Assembly (NCBI RefSeq): GCF_003605125.1
Contig: NZ_QPQT01000003.1
Span: forward strand, 62,001-126,000
Direction: 5' to 3'
DNA: 64,000 bases
Origin: Shewanella algidipiscicola
GTDB taxonomy: Bacteria > Pseudomonadota > Gammaproteobacteria > Enterobacterales > Shewanellaceae
Part shown: in pieces, positions 44,293 through 54,785 of the stretch
How the letters are laid out: each line of letters begins with the position of its first letter
How positions within the stretch are numbered: the first letter of the stretch is position 1
Program-made: the position numbers and the translations under genes
Notes under the pieces: generated by a model
What the model was told of the DNA's origin: nothing
The model's database searches: none
The model's input: only the letters and a program-made list of their open reading frames with translations

Positions 44293-46035
44293 TTAAGGCC
44301 AAAGATGGCTGGTGTATTCGACTTGCGGTGTTAATAATCCGTTTAACCCCTGCTGACGTTCCATAAAGCGAATGAATGCGTTAGGTAGGGTTAACTCCTC
44401 TAAAGGATGTTGCCACTGCGCTTCGAGCAGCGGATGGTAGCCCTCCTTGCCTGACGCCGTATAGTTTGATGAGACACCATAATAATAGCTATCGAGGCTC
44501 ACTGGATACCATAACTTTTGCTCATGTTGGATCCTTAACACCTCTAGCGTGAGGATCCGTTCACCTATGGGGCGGCGACCATCATAGCAATAGCGCAAAC
44601 CATAAGTGTACGGAAAACTACCGGCCCCAGTACCAGAAATACTGTTATTTGTTGCCGAGTTAATCGCCGACTCTATAGTCTGATATAAAAACTTTCCCTG
44701 AATTCGGTATTGCACTAATGGTAAGGCGAAGGGCAATAAGCGGCCTAATACATCGGCCATGGTCACCGGACCTTTATTTAACGACTGACGCACACCGCCG
44801 GCATTGTGTAGGGCAAAGTCGAGCTCAGTGTTTAACCGCTTGGTTTCATGATAAATGCTTTTACATACCCAAGGGGCGATCTCACTGCCGTGAGGAAGTG
44901 CCTTACTGGGCAAGCGGGTATGAACTAAGTTGCGAGGAATAAAACCCAGCACTTGATGTTCCAGCGCGGTGATCGCTGGGCGATATTGCTGCTGAATAAC
45001 CCTATGTATTTCATCGTCTTGTTCATCCCATAATACATGGGGGTGGTCATCGAGTTGTTGCCACAGCTGCTGATAAACCTCGGGATTGATTTGCTCTTCT
45101 GATTCGATGATCAAGTGTTTATCGAGCATAAAATAGTTACTGCCATCAAGGGCGGTAACTTCACCCTGGGCATTAAATTCGATATTACACAGCCCTAATG
45201 TTTCGGCGTATTTACCAGCATGCAAAATAGGAGTGTTATTGATGCGCTCACCATAGGGGAGGGCATTAATGCCTAGACTGGCAAAATCACCCTGCAGGGT
45301 ATGGGAGTGGCCGCCCACGATAAGGCTGATGCCATCAACTGACGCTGCCAGTTGCTTGTCCATGTCCCAACCCAAATGGCTCAGCACAATTATGTGCTTT
45401 ATCCCTTGGCGGTGTAATGCATTAACGGTATTTCGCGTGGTGTCGATGGCATTGGCAAATAGCGTGTCGTCATCGGGGCGCGCGATCAACTTCATTTGAT
45501 CTAGGGTTATCCCCATGATCGCCATTTGAGTATTGCCAAGCGGTTTAAGTAAAGTTTTGGCTATCTTCTCTTGGTGAGCATAGTCAAATAGGCGTGGATG
45601 ATTTCTCAGTGGCGCCTCTTTATTAGCCTCTTCCTGGCTCAGATCCATGTTACCCGCTAATAGCGGGAAGTCGATAGCGTCGAGAAAGTCTTTTACTGGG
45701 CCGTTGCCCGCATCAACTTCATGATTGCCTAGCACCATAGCATCTGGGCTAAGCCGTCTTAATAGGTCGGCATTGGCCACACCTTTAAATTGATTAAAAT
45801 AAAGAGTGCCCTGAAAGCTATCGCCGCCATGGAGAAATAAGAAGGATTGCCGCGAGGCTTTTGCCTGCTTACGCGCGTGTTCAACGTGATAGCCAATGCG
45901 CGCATAACCACCACTATGGCCATACACTTCATACTGCTTTTGTTGCTCAGTAAGTAAAAATTGCACCCGAGAAGGGTCGAAATGTGAATGGGTGTCGTTA
46001 ATGTGCGCAAGCTTAAGGGTATATCTTATTGTCAT
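44293..46035 (-). CDS. 5'-nucleotidase/UshA-like metallophosphatase
   Basis: About 580 residues. The N-terminal metallophosphatase domain has the metal-binding motifs LAHINDTHSHFDP (near 10), FLHGGDSFQGT, VLGNHEVDAGNG, VLSHLGWD and VGGHSHTL. The C-terminal 5'-nucleotidase domain recognises the base (LDFALHNAGGVRQSL, PFALPLVQYRIQG). No signal peptide is seen from the ATG at 46035 (RBS AGAGG), so unlike UshA it would be cytoplasmic, or the signal is missing. An upstream in-frame start at 46074 does not add one. Confidence 0.9.
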   Translation of the reverse strand: MTIRYTLKLAHINDTHSHFDPSRVQFLLTEQQKQYEVYGHSGGYARIGYHVEHARKQAKASRQSFLFLHGGDSFQGTLYFNQFKGVANADLLRRLSPDAMVLGNHEVDAGNGPVKDFLDAIDFPLLAGNMDLSQEEANKEAPLRNHPRLFDYAHQEKIAKTLLKPLGNTQMAIMGITLDQMKLIARPDDDTLFANAIDTTRNTVNALHRQGIKHIIVLSHLGWDMDKQLAASVDGISLIVGGHSHTLQGDFASLGINALPYGERINNTPILHAGKYAETLGLCNIEFNAQGEVTALDGSNYFMLDKHLIIESEEQINPEVYQQLWQQLDDHPHVLWDEQDDEIHRVIQQQYRPAITALEHQVLGFIPRNLVHTRLPSKALPHGSEIAPWVCKSIYHETKRLNTELDFALHNAGGVRQSLNKGPVTMADVLGRLLPFALPLVQYRIQGKFLYQTIESAINSATNNSISGTGAGSFPYTYGLRYCYDGRRPIGERILTLEVLRIQHEQKLWYPVSLDSYYYGVSSNYTASGKEGYHPLLEAQWQHPLEELTLPNAFIRFMERQQGLNGLLTPQVEYTSHLWP

Positions 46036-46085
46036 GTAGGCCTCTTGTTTCAAAGAAGGATTATAACGCACCAAACTAAAATGAA

Positions 46086-46151
46086 AAAGGGAAGCCGAAG
46101 CTTCCCTTTAAAATGCTATATTATCTAACGGAGCGTGTTGAGGCTCCGTTA
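46086..46151 (-). terminator. hairpins at the end of the CorC-like gene
   Basis: Two stems: AACGGAG / CTCCGTT (46128-46151) and GGGAAGC / GCTTCCC (about 46088-46105); the second is followed on the minus strand by a short T run (TTTTCATTTT). They separate the CNNM/CorC gene from the phosphatase gene. Confidence 0.65.
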
Positions 46152-46163
46152 TGTCAGTTAGGC

Positions 46164-47279
46164 TTATTTAATGACAATATCTTGTTGTTTATCGTCGCCA
46201 ATATGGTCGTTACTGGTATCGTCGTCGAAGGCGCCTTCATCAGAGATGCGGATACCTTTATGGGTCATTCGACGTTTCCATAACTTACGCGCCAGTTGCT
46301 GCATATCGGTAACCGGATCATTGCTGTCAACGATTTCAAGTCCCAGTAGCGACTCAATAATGTCCTCTAAGGTCACCAAACCTTGGTTACTGCCGTATTC
46401 ATCGACGACCATGGCAATTTTGGTGCTGCGTTTAATCATCAATTCAAATAACGGTAATATTTTTGCTGTTTCAGGGACGATCAGCAAGTTACGCTTCAGT
46501 GCCGAAATTGGGGCGTCGGGCGTATTACGCTCAGACAGCAATATCGCGTTACGGTTGATGTAACCTATGATGTTATCGCGATCATCCTCGAATATGGGGA
46601 TGCGAGTAAACGGACTTTTTTGGTGTCTTTTCGCAAAGTCTTGTTGAGTCATATTGCCGTCCAAGCTGAACATCACCGTTCTGGGGGTCATGATCGCAGT
46701 AACTGGCATCTCTTTAACCGATAACATCTGGGTTAAAATTTTAGACTCTTGCTCGTCGAGCTCACCTGACTCATGCCCAATCTTGGCCATCGCACTCAAC
46801 TCTTGGCGTATGTAGGCACCGTCATCACCCTTACCCATTAATTGGGTCACTTGCTGCGACATCCAGATTAAAGGTTTGGTAATACGTTCCATCCAGACTA
46901 AGGCCAGCGATACGCTAGGGGCTAGGCTGCGCCAATAGTTTGCGCCTAATGTTTTCGGAATAATTTCTGAAAAGAACAGAATTAAGAACGTCAGTACACC
47001 AGAAAATATACCTAACATTTCATCGCCAAAGACTTTTGCAGCTTGTGCGCCCGCCACCGCGGCACCGACAGTATGAGCTATGGTGTTGAGCGTTAGAATC
47101 GACACCAGAGGTGACTCAACATTAGCCTTTTGCTGACTTAAACGTTCAGCTGCTGCAGGATTAGTCTCTTTCAAATTAGCAATGTAGCTAGGTGTGACAG
47201 ATAATAGTACTGCTTCAAATACGCTACAGAGAAACGAGACTCCAATAGCGACCAAGATAATCACAATAAGGGTTATCAT
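46164..47279 (-). CDS. CNNM/CorC-type transporter (DUF21 + CBS pair)
   Basis: 371 residues. N-terminal DUF21 membrane domain (about 1-145): SFLCSVFEAVLLSVTPSYIANL, IAHTVGAAVAGAQA, FFSEIIPKTLGANY. Then two CBS domains (about 195-320) including VMFSLDGNMTQQDF and MVVDEYGSNQGLVTLEDIIESLLG. These are linked to Mg2+/Co2+ efflux or homeostasis. The C-terminal transporter-associated domain seen in some homologues is absent, matching the shorter subclass. Divergent from rlmN. Confidence 0.92.
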   Translation of the reverse strand: MITLIVIILVAIGVSFLCSVFEAVLLSVTPSYIANLKETNPAAAERLSQQKANVESPLVSILTLNTIAHTVGAAVAGAQAAKVFGDEMLGIFSGVLTFLILFFSEIIPKTLGANYWRSLAPSVSLALVWMERITKPLIWMSQQVTQLMGKGDDGAYIRQELSAMAKIGHESGELDEQESKILTQMLSVKEMPVTAIMTPRTVMFSLDGNMTQQDFAKRHQKSPFTRIPIFEDDRDNIIGYINRNAILLSERNTPDAPISALKRNLLIVPETAKILPLFELMIKRSTKIAMVVDEYGSNQGLVTLEDIIESLLGLEIVDSNDPVTDMQQLARKLWKRRMTHKGIRISDEGAFDDDTSNDHIGDDKQQDIVIK

Positions 47280-47425
47280 AGTGGGGTTAAAATAACTCCG
47301 AGTAACAAGCCAATATTAGCTCAGCGGCAATAATATCATAGTCTATTTCGTTGCTGGCTAAAATTTGCAGGTGTCTGTATAATTCGCCGCCCTGTGGCAG
47401 GTATTTGGTGTTGAGGTTAGTCAAA

Positions 47426-48547
47426 ATGAGTGAGAAAAAGATCAATTTATTGGATCTTGACCGTAAAGGGTTAAGAGCATTGTTTTCCGAGATGGGTGAA
47501 AAGCCGTTTCGTGCCGATCAATTGATGAAGTGGATTTATCATTTTGGCGTGAGTGACTTCGAAGAGATGACCAATATCAACAAGGTGCTGCGTGGCAAGC
47601 TTGCCGAGCGCTGTGAAATTGTTGCTCCTGAGATCTCTAATTACCAAAAATCTGCTGACGGCACCATCAAGTTTGCCATCAACGTAGGTAACGGCCAAGA
47701 AGTGGAAACGGTATATATTCCTGAAGAAGACCGTGCCACCTTGTGTGTATCGTCGCAAGTGGGTTGTGCGCTAGAGTGCACCTTCTGTTCAACGGCGCAG
47801 CAAGGGTTTAACCGTAACTTGACGGTGTCAGAGATTGTCGGCCAAATCTGGCGTGTGTGTCATTTTTTAGGTTTTCAAAAAGAGACGGGTGATCGTCCGA
47901 TTTCAAACGTGGTGATGATGGGAATGGGTGAGCCGCTGCTCAACCTGAAAAACGTCATGCCTGCTATCGATATCATGCTTGATGATTTTGGTTTTAGTTT
48001 ATCTAAGCGCCGGGTCACGGTATCTACCTCTGGTGTAGTGCCCGCATTAGATATACTTGGCGATAATTTAGATGTGGCGCTGGCGGTCAGTATTCATGCC
48101 CCTAACGATGAACTGCGTGATGTGCTCGTTCCCGTTAATAAAAAGTATCCTTTGGAAGACTTCTTAGCGGCTATTCGTCGTTACTTAGCCAAGTCAAATG
48201 CCAACCGTGGCCGAGTGACGGTTGAGTATGTGATGCTTGATCACATTAATGACAGCACAGAGCAAGCCCATGAATTGGCCCAATTGATGAAAGACACCCC
48301 GTGTAAAATCAATTTGATCCCTTTTAATCCGTATCCAGGTTCGCCTTATGGTCGCTCGTCAAATTCACGTATCGACAGATTCTCTAAGGTGTTGATGGAA
48401 TATGGCTTGACTGTTATTGTGCGTAAGACTCGCGGCGATGATATTGACGCGGCTTGTGGGCAGTTAGCCGGTGATATTCGAGACAGAACTAAACGTTTAG
48501 CGAAAAAACGCATGCAAGATAGTCAGATTTCAGTCACAATAAACTAA
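47426..48547 (+). CDS. rlmN: 23S rRNA/tRNA adenine-C2 methyltransferase RlmN
   Basis: A radical SAM enzyme that methylates A2503 of 23S rRNA and A37 of certain tRNAs. About 373 residues from the ATG at 47426 ([29 protein letters not shown]). The Fe-S motif is [14 protein letters not shown] (near 125), with [36 protein letters not shown] and the conserved late cysteine in [12 protein letters not shown]-started extension to 47351 looks spurious. It heads the rlmN-pilW-rodZ-ispG block. Confidence 0.97.
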   Translation: MSEKKINLLDLDRKGLRALFSEMGEKPFRADQLMKWIYHFGVSDFEEMTNINKVLRGKLAERCEIVAPEISNYQKSADGTIKFAINVGNGQEVETVYIPEEDRATLCVSSQVGCALECTFCSTAQQGFNRNLTVSEIVGQIWRVCHFLGFQKETGDRPISNVVMMGMGEPLLNLKNVMPAIDIMLDDFGFSLSKRRVTVSTSGVVPALDILGDNLDVALAVSIHAPNDELRDVLVPVNKKYPLEDFLAAIRRYLAKSNANRGRVTVEYVMLDHINDSTEQAHELAQLMKDTPCKINLIPFNPYPGSPYGRSSNSRIDRFSKVLMEYGLTVIVRKTRGDDIDAACGQLAGDIRDRTKRLAKKRMQDSQISVTIN

Positions 48548-48583
48548 CTTATTGTATCTGCTAATAGTATAGGCTTGCGAATC

Positions 48584-49369
48584 ATGCTCAAAAAGCCAAA
48601 AATGGTGTTGTTGATTAGCCTGACATCCTTAATGATGTCAGGTTGTGTGACCGAACGAACCTATAGCGGCACCGATGTGCCGGTTACTGAGCGTGCCTTT
48701 GATAATGTCTCAGCTGCGCGTCAGCGAGTTCAACTGGGGTTGACCTATCTACAAAAGGGCAACAGCGAGCAAGCCAAGTATAACCTTGATAAAGCATTAG
48801 AATTCGCTCCCAATCTCGAAGATGTCCACGTGGCGCTCGCCTACTATTATCAGGCTGTTGGTGAAATTGAACTGACCGAAAAAGCCTATCGTCAAGCGAT
48901 TAATGCTAGCGATGCTACGGGAGACTCGATGAATAACTTCGGCGTCTTCTTATGTCAGCAGAAAAAGTATGACCAAGCTGAACAAATGTTCCTTAAAGCG
49001 GTCAAAATGCCCAAATATACCCGTTCTGCAGCCAGCTATGAAAACTTAGGGATCTGCAGCCGTGAGTCGGGTGATTTAAAAAAAGCACAACGTTACTTTG
49101 GCATGGCGCTTAATTACGATCCTCGCCGTGCAACTTCATTATTAGAACTGAGTGAAATAGATTTTGAGCTCGGTCACTATCAAGCGGCCAAAGATGGATT
49201 AGCTCGTTATCATAGAGTTGTAGCTGAGTCCGCTCAAAGTCTAGCGTTGGGAATTAAAATAGAGCAAGGCCTCAATAATACGGAAGCGATGAAGAAATTT
49301 GGTATTTTATTACTGGCTAAATTTCCTAGCTCTGATGAGGCTAAGCAGTATCGAGAAAGTATGTACTAA
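48584..49369 (+). CDS. pilW: type IV pilus biogenesis lipoprotein PilW (PilF)
   Basis: About 261 residues from ATG at 48584: lipoprotein signal with lipobox LMMSGC, then six or so TPR repeats (ARQRVQLGLTYLQKGN, AKYNLDKALEFAPNLEDVHVALAYYYQ, AEQMFLKAV, AQRYFGMALNYDP). It is needed for assembly of the PilQ secretin of type IV pili. Its stop overlaps the rodZ ATG by one base, so the two are coupled. Position after rlmN is conserved in gammaproteobacteria. Confidence 0.93.
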   Translation: MLKKPKMVLLISLTSLMMSGCVTERTYSGTDVPVTERAFDNVSAARQRVQLGLTYLQKGNSEQAKYNLDKALEFAPNLEDVHVALAYYYQAVGEIELTEKAYRQAINASDATGDSMNNFGVFLCQQKKYDQAEQMFLKAVKMPKYTRSAASYENLGICSRESGDLKKAQRYFGMALNYDPRRATSLLELSEIDFELGHYQAAKDGLARYHRVVAESAQSLALGIKIEQGLNNTEAMKKFGILLLAKFPSSDEAKQYRESMY

Positions 49370-50376
49370 TGACAGATGATAAAATCGATATGCTCAATAG
49401 CGATGATAATAGCACTCATCCGGCCCCAAAACTTGGCGAGCTGCTCAAGCTAGCGCGAGAAAAACAGGGGTTAAGTGTGGCACAAATGGCAGATTTACTG
49501 CATTTACGCCCCTCCATTGTTATCGATATTGAAGCTGACAATTTTGATAATATCGCTTCGGTAACCTACGCCAAAGGTTATATTAAAAACTATGCCCGTA
49601 TCGTTGGTTTAAACAAGCAGGAGCTTGACGAGGCGTTGGCGCATCATTTTCCGGTGATCAATGCACCAACTATGCAGAGTTTTTCACGAAAAACTACCCG
49701 TCAAGCCAGAGATGGCCGCCTGATGATGGTCACCTACTTTATTATTTTCGTCTTATTGGCTTTACTCGTGCTTTGGTGGGTACAAAAGTCAGATATGGCA
49801 GCGGTTGATCTGTCACAGTTAACTGCAGAGGAGGTCGCTGATATATCCCTTGAAGCATCGGCCAACCCGACGGGTACGCTGTTTGATGCTGGTCAGCAAT
49901 TGATTAAAGCTGATGAAATAGCAGAAGATGTGGTTACCCCTGAAGAACTCAATGCTCCAAGTTCCAGTGTTGCTCAATCTATGGTATCTGGGGCTAATGA
50001 TTCTGGAACTGCAGTAACAGAGACAGAAGGGATGACTGAACGTGCTAGCGAGACCGCTATCGCCCCCCCCGCTGCAATTATCCAAACTCCAGTAAGCAGC
50101 TCAAACAGCCAAGGTGCTTCAACTGCGTCGGCTGTGGCGATGAACTTAAGTGATGATTGCTGGATTAAGGTTACCGATGCGCAAGGCAAAACCTTAGTTA
50201 ACGGTTTAAAGAAGGCTGGGAGTCAGTTGAATGTCTTTGGGCAGGAACCGTTTAAGGTTATATTAGGTGCGCCGCAATCGCTGACCTTGAGTATCAATGG
50301 CAAAAACATCGATTTGGCCAAGTTCCCTAAGGGGCGAGTGGCGAGATTGACATTAACTAGCTCAGCCAATCTTTGA
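49369..50376 (+). CDS. rodZ: cell-shape protein RodZ
   Basis: Anchors MreB filaments to the inner membrane and is needed for rod shape. 335 residues: an N-terminal cytoplasmic helix-turn-helix of Xre type (about 15-85: LGELLKLAREKQGLSVAQMADLLHLRPSIV, YAKGYIKNYARIVGL), one membrane helix (about 118-140, VTYFIIFVLLALLVLWWV), a Ser/Thr/Ala-rich periplasmic linker and a C-terminal beta domain (WIKVTDAQGKTLVNG). It sits between pilW and ispG. Confidence 0.94.
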   Translation: MTDDKIDMLNSDDNSTHPAPKLGELLKLAREKQGLSVAQMADLLHLRPSIVIDIEADNFDNIASVTYAKGYIKNYARIVGLNKQELDEALAHHFPVINAPTMQSFSRKTTRQARDGRLMMVTYFIIFVLLALLVLWWVQKSDMAAVDLSQLTAEEVADISLEASANPTGTLFDAGQQLIKADEIAEDVVTPEELNAPSSSVAQSMVSGANDSGTAVTETEGMTERASETAIAPPAAIIQTPVSSSNSQGASTASAVAMNLSDDCWIKVTDAQGKTLVNGLKKAGSQLNVFGQEPFKVILGAPQSLTLSINGKNIDLAKFPKGRVARLTLTSSANL

Positions 50377-50395
50377 CGTAGAAGAGTAAATTAAG

Positions 50396-51511
50396 ATGTA
50401 CAACGAGTCTCCAATCATTAGACGCCCATCGACACGTATTTATGTGGGTGATGTTCCTATCGGTGATGGCGCACCTATTGCTGTGCAATCGATGACCAAT
50501 ACTCGCACTACCGATGTTGACGCTACCGTGGCTCAAATTCGAGCCTTAGAAAAAGTCGGCGCCGATCTGGTGCGTGTTTCTGTGCCCACCATGGATGCCG
50601 CCGAAGCCTTCAAGTTGATTAAACAGCAGACCAATATTCCGCTTATTGCCGACATTCATTTTGATTATCGTATTGCCCTTAAAGTGGCTGAATACGGCGT
50701 TGACTGCCTGCGTATCAACCCTGGCAATATAGGTAATGAAGAGCGTATTCGCAGTGTGGTTGAATGTGCTAGAGACAAAAATATTCCTATTCGTATCGGT
50801 GTTAATGGCGGTTCATTAGAGAAAGATCTAATGGACAAATACAAAGAGCCCACACCCGAGGCGCTGCTTGAGTCAGCCATGCGGCATGTGGATATTCTCG
50901 ATCGCCTCAACTTCGATCAGTTTAAAGTCAGTGTTAAGGCGTCCGATGTGTTTTTAGCCGTCGAGTCTTACCGTTTACTGGCTAAGCAGATTAAACAACC
51001 ACTGCACCTTGGTATCACCGAAGCAGGTGGCGCCCGCGCGGGCTCGGTAAAGTCTGCCGTTGGTTTAGGCATGTTATTGGCAGAAGGCATAGGCGATACC
51101 CTGCGTATTTCACTAGCCGCCGATCCAGTTGAAGAGATTAAAGTTGGCTTTGATATTTTAAAGTCACTGCGCATTCGCTCTCGTGGGATTAACTTTATCG
51201 CTTGTCCATCGTGTTCTCGCCAAGAGTTCGATGTGATTGCTACCGTTAACGCTCTCGAGCAACGCCTCGAAGATGTGGTTACCCCTATGGATGTGTCAAT
51301 TATTGGATGCGTGGTCAATGGACCCGGTGAGGCGCTAGTCTCAGATATCGGTCTGACCGGTGGCCATCGTAAGAGTGGCTATTATGCCGATGGTGTTCGT
51401 CAAAAAGAGCGTTTCGATAATGAACATATTGTCGATCAGCTCGAGGCGAAAATACGCGCTAAAGTGGCGGCAGTTAATGCCCGCATCCCGGCGAGCGATA
51501 TCAGTAAGTAA
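50396..51511 (+). CDS. ispG: 4-hydroxy-3-methylbut-2-enyl diphosphate synthase
   Basis: Penultimate step of the MEP isoprenoid pathway: reductive ring opening of MEcPP to HMBPP. 371 residues, normal for the short bacterial type. Visible: [29 protein letters not shown] at the start, [25 protein letters not shown], and the 4Fe-4S ligands in [12 protein letters not shown] and [11 protein letters not shown]. Follows rodZ by 19 bases. Confidence 0.97.
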   Translation: MYNESPIIRRPSTRIYVGDVPIGDGAPIAVQSMTNTRTTDVDATVAQIRALEKVGADLVRVSVPTMDAAEAFKLIKQQTNIPLIADIHFDYRIALKVAEYGVDCLRINPGNIGNEERIRSVVECARDKNIPIRIGVNGGSLEKDLMDKYKEPTPEALLESAMRHVDILDRLNFDQFKVSVKASDVFLAVESYRLLAKQIKQPLHLGITEAGGARAGSVKSAVGLGMLLAEGIGDTLRISLAADPVEEIKVGFDILKSLRIRSRGINFIACPSCSRQEFDVIATVNALEQRLEDVVTPMDVSIIGCVVNGPGEALVSDIGLTGGHRKSGYYADGVRQKERFDNEHIVDQLEAKIRAKVAAVNARIPASDISK

Positions 51512-51584
51512 CCCCATTTTTTGGTGTCACAGTCGCGGTAATGTCCGCCACTGTGGCATAGCTCACTGGCGCTAGTCGCCAGTT

Positions 51585-51635
51585 TTGCGTTTATGCATGA
51601 TGCGCCTATAATGCGAGGCGCTTTTTTATTTTTAC
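51585..51635 (+). promoter_or_regulatory. hisS promoter overlapped by a terminator-like hairpin
   Basis: TTGCGT (51585-51590) and a perfect TATAAT (51607-51612) are 16 bases apart. The -10 lies at the edge of the stem GCGCCT (51602-51607) / AGGCGC (51616-51621), which is followed by TTTTTTATTTTT, so one stretch could be both the end of the ispG transcript and the hisS promoter. A weaker hairpin ACTGGCG / CGCCAGT (51565-51583) precedes it. Confidence 0.55.
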
Positions 51636-51659
51636 AGCTAATTTCGGACGAGTTGAACA

Positions 51660-52931
51660 GTGGCCAAACAGATCCAAGCGATACGCGGAATGAACGACAT
51701 TCTGCCAACCCAAAGCCCTTTATGGCAAAAACTAGAAGCAGTGTTACGCGATACCGTTGCTGCCTATGGATATAGCGAAATTCGAACGCCAATTGTTGAA
51801 AGTACCGATCTTTTCAAGCGCTCTATCGGCGAAGTAACTGATATTGTTGAAAAAGAGATGTATACCTTTGCCGACCGCAATGGTGATTACTTAACGTTGC
51901 GCCCAGAAGGGACTGCGTCAACAGTGCGCGCGGGTAACGAGCATGGTTTGCTGTATAACCAAGAGCAACGTTTATGGTACATGGGGCCCATGTTTCGTCA
52001 TGAACGTCCGCAAAAAGGACGTTATCGCCAATTCAACCAGTTTGGTGTCGAAGTCTACGGCATAGGCTCTGCCGATGTGGACGCCGAAGTGTTAATGATG
52101 TCGGCGCGTCTGTGGCAAAAACTGGGCATTAGCCAGCATGTAAAGCTTGAGCTTAACACCCTTGGCGATCCGGCTGAACGTGCGGTATATCGCGATGCAC
52201 TTATTGCCTTTCTTGAGCAGTACAAAGAGCAACTGGACGAAGATAGCCAGCGCCGCATGTACACCAATCCACTACGGGTACTGGACACTAAAAACCCAGA
52301 GGTACAAGCCTTACTGGTTAATGCGCCAGAATTGATGGATTACCTAGGTGAAGAGACCAAAGCGCATTTTTCACATTTATGTGAACTACTTGACGCTGTT
52401 GGTATCCAATACACGATTAACCCTCGCTTAGTCCGTGGTTTAGATTATTATAATCGTACGGTATTTGAGTGGGTTACAGACAGTCTCGGCGCCCAAGGTA
52501 CCGTACTTGCTGGTGGTCGTTATGATGGCCTTGTTGGCCAGTTAGGTGGCAAAGACACGCCTGCTGTTGGGTTTGCAATGGGGCTTGAGCGCATCGTATT
52601 GATGCTAGAAACCCTTGAGTTAACTGACGATGTACGTGGTCCAGTGGATGTGTATGTCACGGCGATGGGGGATAATTGCCGCGTTGAAGCCATTAAGATT
52701 GCGCAACAACTACGCGATATCCCGGGACTTAAAGTGATGAGCCATTGTGGTGGCGGTAACTTTAAAAAACAGATGAAGCGCGCCGATAAAAGCGGAGCGA
52801 CAGTGGCTATCTTGATTGGCGAGAATGAACTGGCGAATGAACAAGTGGCCGTCAAATATCTGCGTGAAGATAAAGAACAACAATTAGTTGCACGTGATGC
52901 GTTAGCAACTTACATTGCAGAACTCATTTAA
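51660..52931 (+). CDS. hisS: histidyl-tRNA synthetase
   Basis: 423-residue class II synthetase. Motif 1 region RGMNDILP / EIRTPIVE (near 10-40), motif 2 [25 protein letters not shown] (near 103), histidine loops [15 protein letters not shown] (near 257) and motif 3 [12 protein letters not shown] (near 302), then the anticodon-binding domain (from about 325). GTG start at 51660. The position ispG-hisS-yfgM-bamB-der is conserved. Confidence 0.97.
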   Translation: MAKQIQAIRGMNDILPTQSPLWQKLEAVLRDTVAAYGYSEIRTPIVESTDLFKRSIGEVTDIVEKEMYTFADRNGDYLTLRPEGTASTVRAGNEHGLLYNQEQRLWYMGPMFRHERPQKGRYRQFNQFGVEVYGIGSADVDAEVLMMSARLWQKLGISQHVKLELNTLGDPAERAVYRDALIAFLEQYKEQLDEDSQRRMYTNPLRVLDTKNPEVQALLVNAPELMDYLGEETKAHFSHLCELLDAVGIQYTINPRLVRGLDYYNRTVFEWVTDSLGAQGTVLAGGRYDGLVGQLGGKDTPAVGFAMGLERIVLMLETLELTDDVRGPVDVYVTAMGDNCRVEAIKIAQQLRDIPGLKVMSHCGGGNFKKQMKRADKSGATVAILIGENELANEQVAVKYLREDKEQQLVARDALATYIAELI

Positions 52932-52944
52932 GGGGAAGTTGAAC

Positions 52945-53568
52945 GTGGAAATTTATAGCACAGAAGAACAACAAGTCGATGCTATCAAACAGTTTTGGAA
53001 AGATTACGGTAGCTCTATCGTTATCGGTGCCGTTGTCGGTCTCGGTGGCCTCTATGGTTGGAACTACTATTCAGATTATCAAGTGGCACAGTCGCAAGCC
53101 GCCTCTGAAGTGTTTCAAACCGTCAGCGCCTCGGTTACCTCTGACACCAGTATGTTAGCCGCCGCAGAAAGTTTTGCTAAAGAGCATGCAGGACAAACAG
53201 GCTACCAAGCCTTGCTAGAACTTATTGTCGCTAAGGCGGCAGTTGAAGCCGGCGATTTAGATAAAGCCGAGCAGTCGCTAAAACAAGTCGTTGCGACTCA
53301 AGCTGACGAAGGCTTAGTGGCGGTTGCGACTCTGCGTCTTGCCCGTGTGCAGGCCGAACAAGGTCAATTTGCCACGGCTATCGCGACACTAGAGCAAGTG
53401 TCAGCGCCCGCGTTCGCGGTACAACGCGACGAGCTAAAAGGTGACTTTTTAGTGCGTCAGGGTGAAGCCGATAAGGCAAAGAGTGCCTACCAGTCTGCCA
53501 TAGATAATGGCGGCACGACCACTAGCCCAGCGCTTCAGATGAAGCTTGATAACCTGAACAAGGCATAA
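52945..53568 (+). CDS. yfgM: YfgM ancillary SecYEG translocon subunit
   Basis: About 207 residues: cytoplasmic N-terminus MEIYSTEEQQVDAIKQFWKDYG, one membrane helix (about 23-42, SSIVIGAVVGLGGLYGWNYY), and a periplasmic TPR-like helical domain (DUF2133/YfgM). It associates with SecYEG and PpiD to help exported proteins. GTG start at 52945 is supported by AAGGGGA about 10 bases upstream; a longer frame overlapping hisS lacks this. bamB follows directly. Confidence 0.92.
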   Translation: MEIYSTEEQQVDAIKQFWKDYGSSIVIGAVVGLGGLYGWNYYSDYQVAQSQAASEVFQTVSASVTSDTSMLAAAESFAKEHAGQTGYQALLELIVAKAAVEAGDLDKAEQSLKQVVATQADEGLVAVATLRLARVQAEQGQFATAIATLEQVSAPAFAVQRDELKGDFLVRQGEADKAKSAYQSAIDNGGTTTSPALQMKLDNLNKA

Positions 53569-53579
53569 GGATGCTGCCC

Positions 53580-54767
53580 ATGAAGTCTTGGTGCAAAACG
53601 TTACTCGCTTGCGGTCTGAGCATTAGCATGCTGACCGCTTGCTCTTCAAATGATGTCGAAGAGGAACCCGTTAGTCCACTGCCAGAGATCGAGGCTAGCG
53701 TATTCCCAGAAGTAAGCTGGAGTACCAATATCGGTAGTGGCGTGGGCGATTACTATTCTGATCTGCGTCCAGCGGTTCGTTACGGTAAGTTGTATGCGGT
53801 TGATCGTTATGGGCAAATTTCAGCCTTTGATGAAGCCACTGGTGAAACAGTATGGAGCGTCGATATCAGCGCCTCATTTCGAGATCGCCCATTAGCGAAA
53901 AATGATGGTGCCCGTTTAGCGGCTGGCGTTACTGCAGCCAGAAACAAAGTTTTTGTTGGCGGTGAAAGCGGTTTCTTTGCTGCCCTTGACGCCGAAACTG
54001 GTGAGATTGTTTGGGATGTGGTCGCAGGTGGTGAGTTACTATCAGCCCCCACAGTTGGTGAAGATGTGGTGGTTGTTAACACCAGTTCAGGCACCCTCGA
54101 GGCGTATAATGTCGATGACGGTGAACTGCTGTGGGTGTACAAAAGCAAACTGCCCACATTGACACTGCGCGGCACTGGCTCGGCCATCTATGAGGCCGGT
54201 GGTTTCTTTGTGGGAACCGCCGATGGTAAGATTGCCGTTGTCATTAAAAACAATGGTCAAGCCGCATGGGAGCAAGCCATTTATACCCCAAAAGGGGGCA
54301 ATGAATTTACCCGTATGGCAGACGTTGACATGAAACCACTGATCAGTGGTGAAAACCTGTATGCCGTCAGTTTTAACGGTAATTTAGTCTCGATGGAGCT
54401 ACGCAGTGGTCGTATCGTATGGAGTCGTAAATACTCCAGCTTTAATGAGCTGGACACCGCAGGGTTAAATCTTTATTTGGTCGATGATCATAGCCGTATT
54501 TACGCGGTCGATAAACGCAATGGGTTAGAAAACTGGAGCAACAGTGAGCTGACCAATCGTGATTTGACTTCGCCAGCGGTATACCAAGATTATATCGTCG
54601 TGGGTGATTATGAAGGTTACTTACACTTTATCGATCGTACCAGTGGTAAAATAGTCGGTCGTGTTGAAGTGGATAGTTCAGGTTTGTTTAGCCAGCCGCT
54701 AGTAATAGATGATAAAATCTATCTACAGACGCGTAATGGCAAGGTTGCTAGAATAACGCTTCCATAA
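53580..54767 (+). CDS. bamB: outer membrane assembly lipoprotein BamB
   Basis: Component of the BAM complex. About 395 residues: lipoprotein signal (MKSWCKTLLACGLSISMLTAC), then an eight-bladed PQQ-like beta-propeller with repeats such as GETVWSVDI, GEIVWDVVAGGELLSAPTV, GELLWVYKS, GRIVWSRKY and GLENWSNSEL. The ATG at 53580 is preferred over 53571: AAGG lies at the right distance. Co-transcribed with yfgM. Confidence 0.95.
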   Translation: MKSWCKTLLACGLSISMLTACSSNDVEEEPVSPLPEIEASVFPEVSWSTNIGSGVGDYYSDLRPAVRYGKLYAVDRYGQISAFDEATGETVWSVDISASFRDRPLAKNDGARLAAGVTAARNKVFVGGESGFFAALDAETGEIVWDVVAGGELLSAPTVGEDVVVVNTSSGTLEAYNVDDGELLWVYKSKLPTLTLRGTGSAIYEAGGFFVGTADGKIAVVIKNNGQAAWEQAIYTPKGGNEFTRMADVDMKPLISGENLYAVSFNGNLVSMELRSGRIVWSRKYSSFNELDTAGLNLYLVDDHSRIYAVDKRNGLENWSNSELTNRDLTSPAVYQDYIVVGDYEGYLHFIDRTSGKIVGRVEVDSSGLFSQPLVIDDKIYLQTRNGKVARITLP

Positions 54768-54785
54768 GGCGAGCTTTACAGTTTA

